From CAZFPA01 sp964520975 (GTDB lineage Bacteria > Bacillota > Negativicutes > Selenomonadales > Selenomonadaceae), in contig CAZFPA010000003.1 in NCBI GenBank assembly GCA_964520975.1, positions 30,067-94,066 on the forward strand: a stretch of 64,000 nt of DNA, written 5' to 3'. Each line of letters opens with the position of its first letter. Positions within the stretch are counted from its first letter, which is position 1. Made by a program: the position numbers and the translations under genes. The notes under the pieces were generated by a model. The model was not told where the DNA came from. It ran no database searches and saw only the letters and a list, made by a program, of their open reading frames with translations. Positions 7,580-14,989 of the stretch are shown here, piece after piece.

Positions 7580-9409
7580 ATGTGTGGTATTGTTGGTTAT
7601 GTTGGAACGAAACAGGCAGCGCCGTTTCTTATAGAAGGCTTGACGAAGCTGGAGTATCGGGGTTATGACTCTGCCGGTATCGCAGTGTTTGATGGGGAAA
7701 AGATCCGCGTGGAAAAGAGCGTGGGCCGTTTGGCATCCCTGAAGGAAAAAATCCATGGGAATGAGCCGCAGGGCGTCATCGGCATCGGCCATACGCGCTG
7801 GGCTACGCATGGGCGTCCGTCCGATCGCAACTCTCATCCGCATACGGACTGCACCGGTGATTTTGTTGTCGTGCATAACGGCATCATTGAGAATTACCTG
7901 GCGCTGAAGGAAGAGCTGCTGGAGAAGGGGCATGAATTCAAGTCCGAGACGGATACAGAAGTCATCGCTCATCTGCTGGAGGATGTCTACAAGGGAGATT
8001 TTGAGGCGGCTGTACGTGAAGTCCTGCGCCGTATTGAAGGTTCCTATTCCCTGGTGTTCATGTCGCGTCATGATCCGGATTGTCTGATCTGCACCAAGCA
8101 GGATAACCCGCTGGTCATTGGCCTGGGTGACGGCGAGAACTTTGTCGCATCGGATATCCCGGCAATCATCGCCCATACGCGTCGGGCGTACATCATCAAC
8201 GATGGTGAAATGGCAGTGGTCAGGAAGGATTCCGTCTGGATCACGAACCGTCAGGGTGAGCCGGTGACCAAGAAGGTATTTGAGGTCAACTGGAATGCTG
8301 AGGCAGCTGAAAAGGGCGGCTATGAGCACTTCATGCTCAAGGAGATCCACGAGCAGCCGAAGGCCGTGCGCGATACCATGTCAGCCCGTATTGCCAAGGA
8401 TGACACTGCGGTGGTCATGGATGAGCTGAAATGGACGGAGGAATATCTGAATTCCTTCCACAAGATTTTCGTTGTTGCCTGTGGTACGGCTTATCATGCC
8501 GGACTCGTTGGCAAATACTATATCGAGCGCCTGGCCCGCATTCCGGTCGAGGTTGATGTCGCTTCGGAGTTCCGCTATCGTAAGCCGATCATCGACGATC
8601 AGACGCTGACTATCGTTGTGAGCCAGTCAGGTGAGACCATTGATACGCTTGCCGCTCTCAAGGAGGCTAAGCGCCTTGGTTCCAAGACCCTGGCAATCAC
8701 GAATGTCGTAGGTTCCTCGATTGCCCGTGAGGCTGACCAGGTCATCTACACCTGGGCTGGTCCGGAGATTGCCGTTGCTTCCACCAAGGCCTACACGACA
8801 CAGCTCATTACGGTCTTCCTGCTGGCTGTCTATATGGCCGGCATCAAGAGAAGCCTGCCGCAAGAGCGCATCAAGGAGCTCCTGGGCATGCTGCGCCGGA
8901 TTCCAGCGCAGATCAGTGAAACGCTTGAGGATGTAGAGCCCATCAAGACCTTTGCGAAGCAGTATGGCTTCAATGAGGATGTGTTCTTCATCGGCCGTGC
9001 GCTCGATTACGAGGTTGCGCTGGAGGGCTCGCTGAAGCTCAAGGAGATTTCCTATATCCATGCCGAGGCCTATGCGGCCGGTGAACTCAAGCATGGCACG
9101 CTGGCCCTGATCGTTGAGGGTGTACCGGTCATTGCACTGGCTACCCAGAAGAGCGTCTACGAGAAGACCCTGAGCAACATCAAGGAAGTCAAGGCCCGTG
9201 ATGCAGTGGTCATCGGTGTGGCCGCGGCGGGTGATGATGAGCTCGAGAAGTATGTGGACCATGTCATCAAGGTTCCGCAGACGGATGAGCTGCTGATTCC
9301 GCTGCTCACCGTGGTGCCGCTGCAGCTGCTCGCTTACTATGCAGCGATTACACGTGGCTGCGATGTCGATAAGCCGCGTAACCTGGCAAAATCTGTAACT
9401 GTAGAATAA
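7580..9409 (+). CDS. glmS: Glutamine-fructose-6-phosphate aminotransferase GlmS
   Basis: Makes glucosamine-6-phosphate from fructose-6-phosphate and glutamine, the first step toward UDP-GlcNAc for peptidoglycan and lipid A. The 609-residue protein starts MCGIVGYVG, with Cys2 as the N-terminal nucleophile of the glutaminase domain; HTRWATHG and NGIIENY follow. The C-terminal half has two SIS sugar-isomerase domains (SQSGETIDT and the ELKHGTLALI region) and ends in KSVTVE. The start at 7580 is fixed by Cys2 and by a GGAGGT site 9 bases upstream; an open frame reaching back to 7499 lies inside the ribozyme. Expression is controlled by that ribozyme. Confidence 0.98.
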   Translation: MCGIVGYVGTKQAAPFLIEGLTKLEYRGYDSAGIAVFDGEKIRVEKSVGRLASLKEKIHGNEPQGVIGIGHTRWATHGRPSDRNSHPHTDCTGDFVVVHNGIIENYLALKEELLEKGHEFKSETDTEVIAHLLEDVYKGDFEAAVREVLRRIEGSYSLVFMSRHDPDCLICTKQDNPLVIGLGDGENFVASDIPAIIAHTRRAYIINDGEMAVVRKDSVWITNRQGEPVTKKVFEVNWNAEAAEKGGYEHFMLKEIHEQPKAVRDTMSARIAKDDTAVVMDELKWTEEYLNSFHKIFVVACGTAYHAGLVGKYYIERLARIPVEVDVASEFRYRKPIIDDQTLTIVVSQSGETIDTLAALKEAKRLGSKTLAITNVVGSSIAREADQVIYTWAGPEIAVASTKAYTTQLITVFLLAVYMAGIKRSLPQERIKELLGMLRRIPAQISETLEDVEPIKTFAKQYGFNEDVFFIGRALDYEVALEGSLKLKEISYIHAEAYAAGELKHGTLALIVEGVPVIALATQKSVYEKTLSNIKEVKARDAVVIGVAAAGDDELEKYVDHVIKVPQTDELLIPLLTVVPLQLLAYYAAITRGCDVDKPRNLAKSVTVE

Positions 9410-9415
9410 TATCGG

Positions 9416-9447
9416 AGAGGCACTGCTTTTAGCGGTGCCTCTTTTTA
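9416..9447 (+). terminator. Terminator of glmS
   Basis: AGAGGCACTGC and GCGGTGCCTCT pair around TTTTA and run into TTTATTTTT. Confidence 0.9.
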
Positions 9448-9462
9448 TTTTTGCCGAAGCAA

Positions 9463-9492
9463 TTGACAAGAAAGCCCGATTTGTAATATGAT
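9463..9492 (+). promoter_or_regulatory. Promoter of guaB
   Basis: TTGACA (9463-9468) and TATGAT (9487-9492) with an 18-base spacer. The roughly 75-base leader downstream is GC-rich (a GGCC/GGCC stem is possible), but I recognise no known riboswitch in it. Confidence 0.65.
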
Positions 9493-9571
9493 ATTATACA
9501 ATATCTAAGGACAGGCCCCGTTCGCAGAGGCCGGCCCAAGGGTCAAATTTAACAGAAAAGAAGGGTTTACG

Positions 9572-11074
9572 TTGGCATTTTATTTTGCAGAACCATCGCA
9601 TACGTTTGGAGAGTACCTGCTGGTACCGGGTTATTCATCGGATCAGTGCATCCCGGCAAACGTATCGCTGAAGACGCCGTTGGTAAAGTTCAGAAAAGGT
9701 GAAGAGCCGAAGATTTGCATGAACATACCGATGACTTCCTCGATCATGCAGGCGGTATCGGATGATAACATGGCCATTGCCCTGGCAAAAGAGGGCGGGG
9801 TTTCCTTTATCTATGGTTCCCAGTCCATCGAGGCCGAGGCGGCTATGGTTGCCCGAGTCAAAAATTACAAATCTGGTTTTGTAAACAGCGACTCCAATAT
9901 TAAGCCGACAACGACTCTGGGCGAGATTCTCGCACTGAAGGATAAGACCGGACATTCCACCATGGCTGTTACCGAAGACGGTACGCCGACCGGCAAATTG
10001 CTGGGTATTGTGACCAGCCGTGATTACCGTGTCACGCGCATGCCGATGGATACGAAGGCGGAGGCGTTCATGACCCCGTTCTCCAAGCTCATCTATGCGG
10101 ATGCTGACACGACGCTGCCGCAGGCCAATGACCTCATCTGGGAGCACAAGCTCAACATGCTGCCGCTCGTTGACAAGAATCAGCGCCTGCGCTATATGGT
10201 CTTCCGCAAGGACTATACGGACAACAAGGAAAATGAGCTTGAGCTCATCGACAGCAAGAAACGCTATATCGTAGGTGCCGGCATCAATACCCGTGACTAC
10301 GCAGAGCGGGTACCGGCGCTCATCAAAGCCGGGGCGGATGCACTCTGCATCGATTCCTCGGAAGGTTTTTCTGAATGGCAGCGCATTACGCTCAAGTACA
10401 TCCACGAGCATTTCGGTGAGGATGTAAAGGTAGGCGCGGGCAATGTGGTAGACCGGGAAGGCTTCCGTTTCCTGGCGGAGGCTGGTGCGGACTTCATCAA
10501 GGTCGGTATCGGCGGCGGTTCCATCTGCATCACGCGTGAAACCAAGGGCATTGGCCGTGGACAGGCTACGGCACTCATCGATGTCTGTGCGGCCCGTGAT
10601 GAATACTATGAGGAGACCGGTGTCTACATTCCGGTATGCTCGGACGGCGGTATCGTGCATGACTATCACATGACGCTGGCTCTGGCTATGGGGGCTGATT
10701 TCATGATGCTGGGACGTTATTTCTCCCGCTTCGATGAAAGCCCGACGGATAAGGTCAAGATCAATGGAACCTATTACAAGGAATACTGGGGCGAAGGATC
10801 GAACCGGGCCCGCAACTGGCAGCGTTACGATCTTGGCGGCGACCGCAAGCTTTCCTTTGAAGAGGGCGTAGATTCCTACGTGCCGTATGCTGGTCCGTTG
10901 AAGGACAATGTACACATCACGCTGAGCAAGATCCGCTCCACGATGTGCAACTGCGGCGCACTCACGATTGAAGAGCTGCAGCAGAAGGCGAAGCTTACGC
11001 TCGTCTCCTCGACAAGTATCGTCGAGGGCGGCTCGCATGATGTCATCCTGAAGGATAAGTTCTCCCGTGACTGA
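9572..11074 (+). CDS. guaB: Inosine-5'-monophosphate dehydrogenase
   Basis: Oxidises IMP to XMP with NAD+, the committed step to guanine nucleotides. The 500-residue TIM-barrel protein carries an inserted tandem CBS-domain module at about residues 120-230. The catalytic loop is GGGSICITRE with Cys319 as the nucleophile. The start is a TTG, chosen because the protein aligns from there and an AAGAAGGG site lies upstream. The loop continuation (ETKGIGRGQATA) resembles the form known from trypanosomatid IMPDH and a subset of bacteria rather than the Bacillus type. Monocistronic, with its own promoter and terminator. Confidence 0.95.
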   Translation: MAFYFAEPSHTFGEYLLVPGYSSDQCIPANVSLKTPLVKFRKGEEPKICMNIPMTSSIMQAVSDDNMAIALAKEGGVSFIYGSQSIEAEAAMVARVKNYKSGFVNSDSNIKPTTTLGEILALKDKTGHSTMAVTEDGTPTGKLLGIVTSRDYRVTRMPMDTKAEAFMTPFSKLIYADADTTLPQANDLIWEHKLNMLPLVDKNQRLRYMVFRKDYTDNKENELELIDSKKRYIVGAGINTRDYAERVPALIKAGADALCIDSSEGFSEWQRITLKYIHEHFGEDVKVGAGNVVDREGFRFLAEAGADFIKVGIGGGSICITRETKGIGRGQATALIDVCAARDEYYEETGVYIPVCSDGGIVHDYHMTLALAMGADFMMLGRYFSRFDESPTDKVKINGTYYKEYWGEGSNRARNWQRYDLGGDRKLSFEEGVDSYVPYAGPLKDNVHITLSKIRSTMCNCGALTIEELQQKAKLTLVSSTSIVEGGSHDVILKDKFSRD

Positions 11075-11110
11075 TCGCCCTGGGCGGTGGTCTCGTATAT
11101 AGAAAGGCAG

Positions 11111-11157
11111 AGAAGGACCTGGACTGTTTCGGCAGTACAGATCCTTCTTTTTTTTGC
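11111..11157 (+). terminator. Terminator of guaB
   Basis: AGAAGGACCTGGACTG pairs with CAGTACAGATCCTTCT, with two mismatches, then a run of T. Confidence 0.85.
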
Positions 11158-11159
11158 TA

Positions 11160-11220
11160 TTGACAGGGGCAATTAAATTGTGTACAATCTAAACATAAAG
11201 ATTGCACGCAATTTAATTTT
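11160..11220 (+). promoter_or_regulatory. Promoter with overlapping double OhrR-like operator
   Basis: The promoter is TTGACA (11160-11165), 17 bases, TACAAT (11183-11188). Between its boxes lies CAATTAAATTG (11170-11180), the core palindrome of Bacillus OhrR operators. A second, related half (CAATTTAATTTT, 11209-11220) follows the -10 box. The two are the ends of a 20-bp inverted repeat (11171-11190 and 11199-11218) with only two mismatches and an 8-base spacer. The last gene of the operon encodes an OhrR homologue, so autoregulation by organic peroxide is the likely meaning. Confidence 0.8.
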
Positions 11221-11240
11221 ACAAAATATGGAGGCGAATT

Positions 11241-12182
11241 ATGGCAAAGGAAGTACGAAGAAAAAACATGATCATTATCGGTGGCGGTATTGCAGGACTT
11301 ACCGCGGCACTTTACGGCGGGCGCATGAATCTTGAGGTGCTGGTGCTCGAATCGGCGCTGGTGGGCGGGCAGATTGTCAACGCCACAGCCATTGAGAACT
11401 ATCCGGGTTTTGCCTCCATAAAGGGCAGCGAGCTTGTTGCAACGGTACAGCAGCAGGCGGAGGCCTTCGGCGCTGTCATCGATGAATTTGACAGTATCGA
11501 GCGGGTCGATCTGGCCGCGCAGCCCAAGATTGTCGAGACGGAAGGCTATATCTATGAAACGGATGTTGTCATCCTGGCCTCGGGCATGACCCGGCGCAAG
11601 CTTCCGCTGGCCGAGGAGGCAAAGTATACGGGACGGGGCGTCCATTACTGTGAGCTTTGTGACGGACACATGTACCAGGGGCGGACCATTGCTGTCATGG
11701 GGGGAGGCAACGCAGCGGTTGATGCGGCGAATTTCCTCACCAAATACGCGAAAAAGCTCTATCTGATCCAGCGTTCCGGACAGCTCCGGGCGGATGAAAT
11801 ATCGCAGCAGCGTCTGCGCGCGCATGCGCAGGTGGAGATCCTGCTCGATACGGAAATTCAGGCCCTGCAGGGCGAGGAACATCTGGAAGCTTTGGAACTT
11901 TTGGATAAGCCGAGCGGTGAAGTCCGCACACTGCCGGTGGATGGCCTTTTCGTGAATATCGGGGTGGTGCCGAATACCGCGATGTTTGCGCCGGCAATCG
12001 GGCTTTCACCGGATGGCCGTATCCTTGCCGGTGAGGATTGCCGGACGAATCTCCCTGGCGTCTATGCGGCGGGGGATGTGCGGGTAAAGCCGGTGCGTCA
12101 GCTCACGACCGCGGCGGCGGATGGTACGGTTGCGGCACTGCTGGCAGAAAAATATATTGAACAATTGAAGGAGGAAAAATAA
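11241..12182 (+). CDS. Thioredoxin reductase-like FAD/NAD(P)H disulfide oxidoreductase
   Basis: A 313-residue flavoprotein of the low-molecular-weight thioredoxin reductase family. It has the FAD-binding GGGIAGLTAAL motif near the N-terminus, the redox CXXC as Cys137-Cys140 (YCELCDG), the nucleotide-binding GGGNAAVDAA, and the second FAD motif VYAAGDVR near the C-terminus. It heads a four-gene operon with a glutaredoxin-like protein one base downstream, a glutathione peroxidase and OhrR. The reductase/glutaredoxin pair recalls the Cp34/Cp9 redox couple of Clostridium pasteurianum, so it probably feeds electrons to the small redoxin and then to the peroxidase. A GGAGG site precedes the ATG. 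Confidence 0.9.
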   Translation: MAKEVRRKNMIIIGGGIAGLTAALYGGRMNLEVLVLESALVGGQIVNATAIENYPGFASIKGSELVATVQQQAEAFGAVIDEFDSIERVDLAAQPKIVETEGYIYETDVVILASGMTRRKLPLAEEAKYTGRGVHYCELCDGHMYQGRTIAVMGGGNAAVDAANFLTKYAKKLYLIQRSGQLRADEISQQRLRAHAQVEILLDTEIQALQGEEHLEALELLDKPSGEVRTLPVDGLFVNIGVVPNTAMFAPAIGLSPDGRILAGEDCRTNLPGVYAAGDVRVKPVRQLTTAAADGTVAALLAEKYIEQLKEEK

Positions 12183-12183
12183 T

Positions 12184-12414
12184 ATGGTTAAGGTGTATTC
12201 GATTACGAGCTGTCCCTGGTGTGATAAGGTGAAGAAATATCTGAAGGCGAACCATGTGGAGTTCGAGGAGCATAACATTGAGCTCGATGAGGCGGCGAAG
12301 GAAGAATGCTATCGCATTTCCGGAGATCTTGTGGTTCCGGTTACGACCGTCAATGGAAAAGACTATGTATTGAGCTTTGATAAGGCTAAGCTCGATGCCA
12401 TGCTGGGGCTTTAA
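12184..12414 (+). CDS. Glutaredoxin-like redox protein
   Basis: A 76-residue thioredoxin-fold protein with active site CPWC near residue 10 and the cis-proline region VVPVTTV typical of glutaredoxins and NrdH redoxins. It likely shuttles electrons from the reductase encoded immediately upstream (one intervening base) to the peroxidase encoded downstream. Such reductase-coupled glutaredoxins work without glutathione. This pairing is inferred from gene order. Confidence 0.88.
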   Translation: MVKVYSITSCPWCDKVKKYLKANHVEFEEHNIELDEAAKEECYRISGDLVVPVTTVNGKDYVLSFDKAKLDAMLGL

Positions 12415-12427
12415 GGGGGAACCTTTG

Positions 12428-12973
12428 ATGAACGTTTATGATTTTGTCGTAAAAAATATCCGCGGGGAAGAAAAATCCCTGGCGGATTATAAGGGGAAGG
12501 TCCTGCTGGTCGTGAATACAGCCAGCAAGTGCGGCTTTACCCCGCAGTACAAGGAACTGCAGGATCTCTATCTGCAGTATAAGGAAGCCGGCCTGGAGAT
12601 TTTGGGCTTTCCCAGCAACCAGTTCGCGGAACAGGAACCGGGCTCTAATGACGAGGTGCAGGAATTCTGCCGCCTGAACTATGGCGTGACGTTCCCGCTG
12701 TTTGCCAAAGGCGATGTACGCGGTGAAAATGCGCAGCCGCTTTTCCAGTACCTGACCAGGCAGCAGGGGTTTGCTGGTTTTGATGAAGGCCATCCTGCAG
12801 CCGGGCGCCTCATGGGGGCACTGCAGAAGAATTTCCCGGAGTATCTCCCGGGCGATTCCATCAAATGGAATTTTACGAAATTCCTCATCAATCGCGAGGG
12901 CGAGGTCATTGGCCGCTATGAGCCGACCACTTCACCGGCGAGTATGGCAGGAGATATCAAAAAGCTGTTGTGA
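12428..12973 (+). CDS. Glutathione peroxidase-family thiol peroxidase
   Basis: Reduces organic hydroperoxides and H2O2. The 181-residue protein has the family blocks NTASKCGFTPQY with Cys35 as the peroxidatic residue (cysteine, not selenocysteine), FPSNQFAEQEPG, and the C-terminal WNFTKFLINREG with the conserved Trp/Asn. I chose the ATG at 12428 because AAGGGGGA lies 7 bases upstream; a longer frame overlaps the previous gene without a site. Bacterial members of this kind use thioredoxin-like donors, in line with the redoxin and reductase upstream. It overlaps ohrR by 4 bases. Confidence 0.93.
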   Translation: MNVYDFVVKNIRGEEKSLADYKGKVLLVVNTASKCGFTPQYKELQDLYLQYKEAGLEILGFPSNQFAEQEPGSNDEVQEFCRLNYGVTFPLFAKGDVRGENAQPLFQYLTRQQGFAGFDEGHPAAGRLMGALQKNFPEYLPGDSIKWNFTKFLINREGEVIGRYEPTTSPASMAGDIKKLL

Positions 12974-13407
12974 AAAAAGAAGATCTTTTGAAACTGGAAA
13001 ATCAGCTGTGTTTTCCCATTTATGCCTGTTCCCGGGAGATCATCAAGGCGTATTATCCGCTGCTGAAAAAGCTGGACCTCACCTATACGCAGTACCTGGT
13101 CATGATGGCGCTCTGGGAATACGGGCAGCTTTCGGTCAAGGAGCTTGGCGAGAAGCTGTATCTCGATTCCGGCACGCTCACGCCGCTGCTGAAAAAGCTG
13201 GAGGCCAAGGGCTGTCTGTGCAAAGAGCGTTCGAATGACGATGAGCGCAAGGTACTGGTACAGCTCCTGCCGCAGGGGGAAGCCCTGAAACAAAAGGCAC
13301 TGGAGGTCCCGCAGGCCATGGCCTGCAAGGTGAAGCTGCCGGCCGATGATGCGGCGGTCATGTACCATCTGCTCTACCGGATTTTAGGGGATTTGCATCA
13401 AAAATAA
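12970..13407 (+). CDS. ohrR: OhrR-type organic-peroxide-sensing MarR-family repressor
   Basis: A winged-helix MarR protein of 145 residues. The N-terminus KLENQLCF matches the segment of Bacillus OhrR that holds its peroxide-sensing cysteine (here Cys14); the DNA-binding part LYLDSGTLTPLLKKLE and the wing RSNDDERKV are near-identical in pattern to that family. Oxidation of the cysteine releases DNA. The start is a GTG at 12970 overlapping the peroxidase stop codon (GTGA), which implies translational coupling. The operon promoter carries a matching operator, so it should repress its own operon. A second Cys (Cys20) lies close to the sensor. Confidence 0.93.
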   Translation: MKKEDLLKLENQLCFPIYACSREIIKAYYPLLKKLDLTYTQYLVMMALWEYGQLSVKELGEKLYLDSGTLTPLLKKLEAKGCLCKERSNDDERKVLVQLLPQGEALKQKALEVPQAMACKVKLPADDAAVMYHLLYRILGDLHQK

Positions 13408-13423
13408 GGTTTCTGTTGTAAAA

Positions 13424-13475
13424 AGAAACAGGCTGTCTGCCACCTGCAGAGGTGGGGGACAGCCTGTTTTTATTC
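13424..13475. terminator. Bidirectional terminator between ohrR and the DNA glycosylase
   Basis: AAACAGGCTGTC and GACAGCCTGTTT pair, enclosing a smaller CCACCT/AGGTGG stem; an A-run on the left and a T-run on the right serve the two convergent genes. Confidence 0.88.
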
Positions 13476-13976
13476 CTGGAAAATTTTTTGCCAGGCAGCA
13501 AGCAGCATCGGAAAGCGCCAGCGGGCATTGGCCGGGCTGGTGGAGGGAAGCTCGAGGAAACGGAGGCCGGAGGCCTTCAGCAATTCCTTATTGTATCGCT
13601 TGAAGACCTGGGCGGATTTGCCGCCATTGAAGCATACGGTATGCAGGGCCGGATACTGCCGGAAAAAGGCGGCAAAATCATTTGAGGCAGCGTCATGGAT
13701 CGCCGTATCCAGGCTGCCGTCGCGCTGACAGGTGTCAATGGAGTCCCAAAGGGCGATATGATGCCGCAGCAGCAGGCGCAGCCTTTCCTCATAGGCATCC
13801 GGTGCCGCAGCATCCTCGAGCAGCCGGGCCATCAGGGGCCAGAAACGGTTCTGCGGATGGGCATAATACTGCTGCTGTGCCAGCGAAGTAACCCCTGGCA
13901 TGGAGCCGAGGATCAGGATGGTACAATTTTTATCGATACTGGGGGGGAACCCTATACAATTCGGAGAATTTTTCAT
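13470..13976 (-). CDS. Hypoxanthine/deoxyinosine DNA glycosylase (uracil-DNA glycosylase superfamily)
   Basis: A 168-residue base-excision repair enzyme of the UDG superfamily. The N-terminal motif is ILGSMPGVTS, followed by AHPQNRFWPLM and the C-terminal motif LPSTSPANARW. That combination (GSMPG, NRFW, STSPAN) is the pattern of family-6 hypoxanthine-DNA glycosylases, which remove deaminated adenine. The ATG at 13976 has AAAGGTGAT 5 bases upstream on this strand. It is the only - strand gene in the first 37 kb and is monocistronic. A seven-G run (13941-13947 on +) lies early in the gene and could be prone to slippage. Confidence 0.87.
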   Translation of the reverse strand: MKNSPNCIGFPPSIDKNCTILILGSMPGVTSLAQQQYYAHPQNRFWPLMARLLEDAAAPDAYEERLRLLLRHHIALWDSIDTCQRDGSLDTAIHDAASNDFAAFFRQYPALHTVCFNGGKSAQVFKRYNKELLKASGLRFLELPSTSPANARWRFPMLLAAWQKIFQE

Positions 13977-14312
13977 GCTGCATCACCTTTGATTCATATT
14001 TTTCGGCGGATAAATTTTGTTCTGCCGAGACGTTGCCGCGCCGGACTGAGCTCTTGGAAAAAGGCCCATCATCTGCATCCTTCGGGTCCGATTCTTCGCC
14101 ATCGCAGCAGAACGGAAATTCATACGTTTTATCTACTATAAAAGAAATTCAGTCCTTTTTCAATATCCTTCGGTATAGTTAGAAGGAATAAGAGACGGGG
14201 CATGGCTGGCTTTCGCCTCGTTAAAATAGCAGGTGAGCGGTTTTTTCTTGAAAAACCCTGAACAATGACGTTATAATGAAAGCAACAAAGGAAGACAGGA
14301 GGCAGGATAAAG
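13977..14312 (+). other. Divergent intergenic region
   Basis: A 336-base region between the glycosylase and the two-component system. A promoter for the + strand genes lies at 14248-14277 (TTGAAA, 18 bases, TATAAT). The left part must carry the - strand promoter of the glycosylase; I could not place it with confidence. No small gene or RNA element is recognised. Confidence 0.5.
14248..14277 (+). promoter_or_regulatory. Promoter of the two-component system
   Basis: TTGAAA (14248-14253) and TATAAT (14272-14277) with an 18-base spacer, 36 bases before the response-regulator start codon. Confidence 0.72.
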
Positions 14313-14987
14313 ATGCGGGCTTTATTAGCGGAGGACGATCAGCGCCTGGGAAAGCTGATTAAATATATGCTGGAGCAGAACGGGATTACCGTGGAGTGGG
14401 TCACGAGCGGGGACATGATTTATGAATATGCGATGTATGAGGACTATGAGGTGCTCATACTGGACTGGATGATGCCGGTGGAAACCGGTGTGAGTGCCTG
14501 CAAGCGCCTGCGGGAAAATGGCTATGAAAAGGCCATCCTGATACTGACGGCCAAGGATTCGGTAGAGGATCGGGTCACCGGACTGGATGCGGGAGCGGAT
14601 GATTATCTCGTCAAGCCGTTTGAATTTGCGGAGCTGCTGGCCCGTCTGCGGGCTCTGGGACGGCGCACGAATCAGAAAATCCAGCAGGATGTGGTGCAGG
14701 TCGGTGAATTCACGCTGGACCGTACCTCAAAGGTGCTGAAAAAGAAGGACCAGCTCATTCAGCTTTCACCGCGGGAATTTCAGATCTTTGATCTGCTGGC
14801 CCAGAATATCGGCATTGTTGTTCCGCGCGATATCATCCTGGACCGGATCTGGGGCCTGGAGAGCGAAGTGAGCTCGAATAACATCGATTCCTATGTGAAG
14901 CTCATCCGCAAGAAGCTGGAGCTGGGCGAGGGGAAAACCATGATCCACACCATCCGTGGCGTAGGCTACAAGCTGGAGGCAGAATAA
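14313..14987 (+). CDS. OmpR/PhoB-family response regulator
   Basis: A 224-residue transcription regulator. The receiver domain has the acidic pocket AEDD and phospho-acceptor Asp51 (LDWMMP), the switch Thr in LTAKD, and the Lys in LVKPFEF. The C-terminal winged helix (about residues 128-224) shows LSPREFQIFDLLAQN and the recognition segment NNIDSYVKLIRKKL. The histidine kinase follows after two bases. Targets are not known; a 22-bp-spaced direct repeat at 42390-42421 has the geometry such regulators bind, but no link is shown. Confidence 0.95.
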   Translation: MRALLAEDDQRLGKLIKYMLEQNGITVEWVTSGDMIYEYAMYEDYEVLILDWMMPVETGVSACKRLRENGYEKAILILTAKDSVEDRVTGLDAGADDYLVKPFEFAELLARLRALGRRTNQKIQQDVVQVGEFTLDRTSKVLKKKDQLIQLSPREFQIFDLLAQNIGIVVPRDIILDRIWGLESEVSSNNIDSYVKLIRKKLELGEGKTMIHTIRGVGYKLEAE

Positions 14988-14989
14988 CA

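Noticed and set aside
9635..11038. 467-codon - strand frame opposite guaB
   Set aside because: Antisense shadow of a highly biased gene; no motif or promoter.
12428..12973. Selenoprotein glutathione peroxidase
   Set aside because: The peroxidatic position is a TGC cysteine codon, with no in-frame TGA or SECIS-like hairpin.
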